From Prevotella communis (GTDB lineage Bacteria; Bacteroidota; Bacteroidia; Bacteroidales; Bacteroidaceae): a stretch of DNA of 64,000 bases. A program made the translations under genes and the position numbers. The DNA lies in NCBI RefSeq assembly GCF_022024115.1, contig NZ_CP091792.1, forward strand, positions 3,410,001-3,474,000. The letters run 5' to 3'. The notes below the pieces were generated by a model that worked only from the letters and a program-made list of their open reading frames with translations, did not search any database and was not told the origin of the DNA. Positions 62,527-64,000 of the stretch are shown piece after piece (positions within the stretch are counted from its first letter, which is position 1; the number at the start of each line of letters is the position of its first letter).

Positions 62527-63726
62527 TTACTTGATTTCTTCCTGAATCTGCACCTCGCGGGTCTTGGTCTTCTGCACTTTCTTGGTGCTCTGCTTCTCAA
62601 CCTCTACCTCAACCATCTCAGTGGTTGTGATGCGGAAGGTACCCTCACCAGTCACGATAACACAACGGTTCTTATCGTTCTCCTCGAAAGGCTGAACGGT
62701 GTCACCCTTTGAGTCGGTCTTCAGGCGCTTTGCATCCAGTCCGTACTGCTCAACCAGCTTCTTAGCCACATCGTCAGCACGCTGCTTAGCGTATTTCTTA
62801 TTCATCTTAGCAGAGCCAGTACCCTTATCAGCATAACCCGTAACGGTAAACATTGCGTCGTCGCTGCACTTCATCAGCTCAGCCACCTTCTTGATAGCCT
62901 CATCAATACCGCTGGCTGCGTTGGCATCGCTCTCACGAATCTTGAAGAAGATAGCCTCATTCATCTTCATATGCTTAGTCTCAGTCTTTGTCTTGGGCTG
63001 CTTCTCCTTCACCTTGATGGTGATAGGCTCATCGACCTCGAAGGTGTCAATCACCTCGATAGTCTTGGTCACATAGCGTGGAGCTGCCTTCTTATGACCG
63101 AAACGGAAGTTCAGGCCCAGCATAGCAGTGAACATCCAATCGTCTTTATCATTGGTCTTCGAGTTAAAACGGTCGTCCAGTGAGTTGGCATTAACTTCCA
63201 GAGACACGCCAAAGGGTTTAGCCTGATTGGTCTCCAGACGCAAACCGGCACGCAGGTTGTGACCCAGGCGATTCTTATCCCATGCCAAAGGCATTGTGTT
63301 AGCAGGCAAGTTCAAATCCTTCAACTCATCATTATCCCATGCGTAGTTCAAACCTACACCACCCAACAGAATCACATTCAGGGCGTGGTCAGAACCCTTG
63401 CCAAAAAGGTTGGTCAGGTTTACCAACAAGTCCAAATCTGGAGTCACATACTTCCATTTGTAGTACTGCCCAGTAGATGCCAGACCACTCTTCGACTGCC
63501 ATGCGTTGACGTGCAGACGAGCACCGACAACGGGTGTGAAATAATGGCCAAACGACAGAGCTGCCGTAGGCGTGATCAGTTTGTCCATAGGAGCATTGGT
63601 GGAAGTCAGCTGTACACCACCCTGTGCTTCAATGAAGGAATACGAGGTCCACGTGTTGGTCTGAGCCTGTGCGGCACCAGCCATGAGCAGCGCTACAGCT
63701 GCAGTCAATAGGTTCTTGGTTTTCAT
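62527..63726 (-). CDS. OmpA-family outer-membrane protein
   Basis: 399 residues. Signal peptide MKTKNLLTAAVALLMAGAAQA, an eight-strand beta-barrel-like N-terminal part (about 22-215) ending AMLGLNFRFG, a Lys/Thr-rich linker (KVKEKQPKTKTETKHM), and an OmpA C-terminal domain with TGYADKGTGSAKMNKKYAKQ and RADDVAKKLVEQYGLD that binds peptidoglycan. A long basic/acidic tail (KKVQKTKTREVQIQEE) follows. It ties the outer membrane to the cell wall. Convergent with the methyltransferase gene, 9-bp gap. Confidence 0.9.
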   Translation of the reverse strand: MKTKNLLTAAVALLMAGAAQAQTNTWTSYSFIEAQGGVQLTSTNAPMDKLITPTAALSFGHYFTPVVGARLHVNAWQSKSGLASTGQYYKWKYVTPDLDLLVNLTNLFGKGSDHALNVILLGGVGLNYAWDNDELKDLNLPANTMPLAWDKNRLGHNLRAGLRLETNQAKPFGVSLEVNANSLDDRFNSKTNDKDDWMFTAMLGLNFRFGHKKAAPRYVTKTIEVIDTFEVDEPITIKVKEKQPKTKTETKHMKMNEAIFFKIRESDANAASGIDEAIKKVAELMKCSDDAMFTVTGYADKGTGSAKMNKKYAKQRADDVAKKLVEQYGLDAKRLKTDSKGDTVQPFEENDKNRCVIVTGEGTFRITTTEMVEVEVEKQSTKKVQKTKTREVQIQEEIK

Positions 63727-63766
63727 TACACTATAGGTTTGTTGTTAAAATTAGAATTTCTGCGTG

Positions 63767-63796
63767 CAAAGATAATAAATAATCTTGAAATGGCAA
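63767..63796 (-). promoter_or_regulatory. Promoter of the OmpA-family gene
   Basis: Minus strand TTG (63794-63796), 19 bp, TATCTTTG (63767-63774). Confidence 0.78.
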
Positions 63797-63825
63797 GAAA
63801 AGTTGCTAAAAATCCTTTTTTTATG

Positions 63826-63855
63826 TTGATATATCACGAAAAATTGCTACCTTTG
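63826..63855 (+). promoter_or_regulatory. Promoter of the final gene
   Basis: TTG (63826-63828), 19 bp, TACCTTTG (63848-63855), 27 nt before the ATG. Confidence 0.78.
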
Positions 63856-63882
63856 TGCATTATTTAACAAAAAACCGTAAAA

Positions 63883-64000
63883 ATGTCATCTATAGAGATT
63901 AAGCGTGTGACCGACAAGCGCGGTCTAGACACCTTTATTCAGTTGCATTATGATCTGTATCGTGGAAATCAATTTGATGCACCCAACCTGTACAGAGATG
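63883..64000 (+). CDS. Probable N-acetyltransferase-like protein, 3' truncated by window end
   Basis: Only 39 codons are visible, starting MSSIEIKRVTDKRGLDTFIQ and reading on as LHYDLYRGNQFDAPNLYRD. This start resembles a group of GNAT-like proteins of Bacteroidota, but too little is present to be firm. It has a consensus promoter and is divergent from the OmpA-family gene. Confidence 0.55.
   Translation, partial: MSSIEIKRVTDKRGLDTFIQLHYDLYRGNQFDAPNLYRD

Overview
The window reads as chromosome from a member of the Bacteroidota, most likely a Prevotella-like (Prevotellaceae) plant-fibre degrader. Evidence: SusC/SusD outer-membrane pairs, many lipoproteins with SCSxxx signal ends, S46 dipeptidyl-peptidase, DUF2851, DUF4302, BACON and LruC/DUF4842 families, secreted proteins ending in a DLQGRRV...GLYIxNGKK-type tail, and the phylum-specific promoter pattern (TTTG, about 20 bp, TAnnTTTG) in front of many genes. 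Species-level assignment is inference only.

Layout. 1-5.9 kb: end of an operon for xylan breakdown (GH3 C-terminus, a CE1-type esterase, a CE15-GH8 fusion) closed by a LOG-family nucleosidase. 6.1-16 kb: a SusC/SusD operon whose other members are a zinc metallopeptidase lipoprotein, DUF4302, a large secreted protein and a BACON lipoprotein, with no glycoside hydrolase. 16-23.7 kb: M6 protease, PfkB sugar kinase, M16 protease, tRNA-Met, ribF, CPBP protease, ECF sigma factor with a probable membrane anti-sigma partner. 23.9-28.1 kb: an exported zeta-toxin-like P-loop protein and an operon of an MFS transporter, two small membrane proteins and a serine hydrolase. 28.3-31.4 kb: two neighbouring P-loop ATPase genes, each bracketed by its own periodic repeat array. 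31.4-34.4 kb: a thioredoxin-like lipid/periplasm protein, a membrane-tethered LuxR-type regulator and a DUF4488 secreted protein sharing an operator. 34.5-40.5 kb: nucleoside-gate membrane protein, flippase, S46 peptidase, retropepsin-PDZ protease operon. 40.6-46.2 kb: three LruC/DUF4842 lipoproteins. 46.4-51.7 kb: GH51 arabinofuranosidase, DUF2851, thioesterase, dprA. 51.8-55.3 kb: CDF transporter, AraC regulator, rhaM, dusB, a small HExxH membrane protein. 55.4-62.5 kb: GH10 xylanase, two endonuclease I paralogues, a THUMP-like methyltransferase with an in-frame heptanucleotide repeat. 62.5-64 kb: OmpA-family protein and the start of an acetyltransferase-like gene.

How they fit together. 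GH3, CE1, CE15-GH8, GH51 and GH10 cover xylan backbone cleavage, side-chain removal and oligosaccharide processing. The SusCD operon looks aimed at peptide or protein-derived substrates instead. The least explained parts are the two repeat-bracketed ATPase units (28.3-31.4 kb) and the tethered regulator whose own promoter and its neighbour's promoter carry the same tandem half-sites at identical distance from the -7 element (32.6-33.8 kb).
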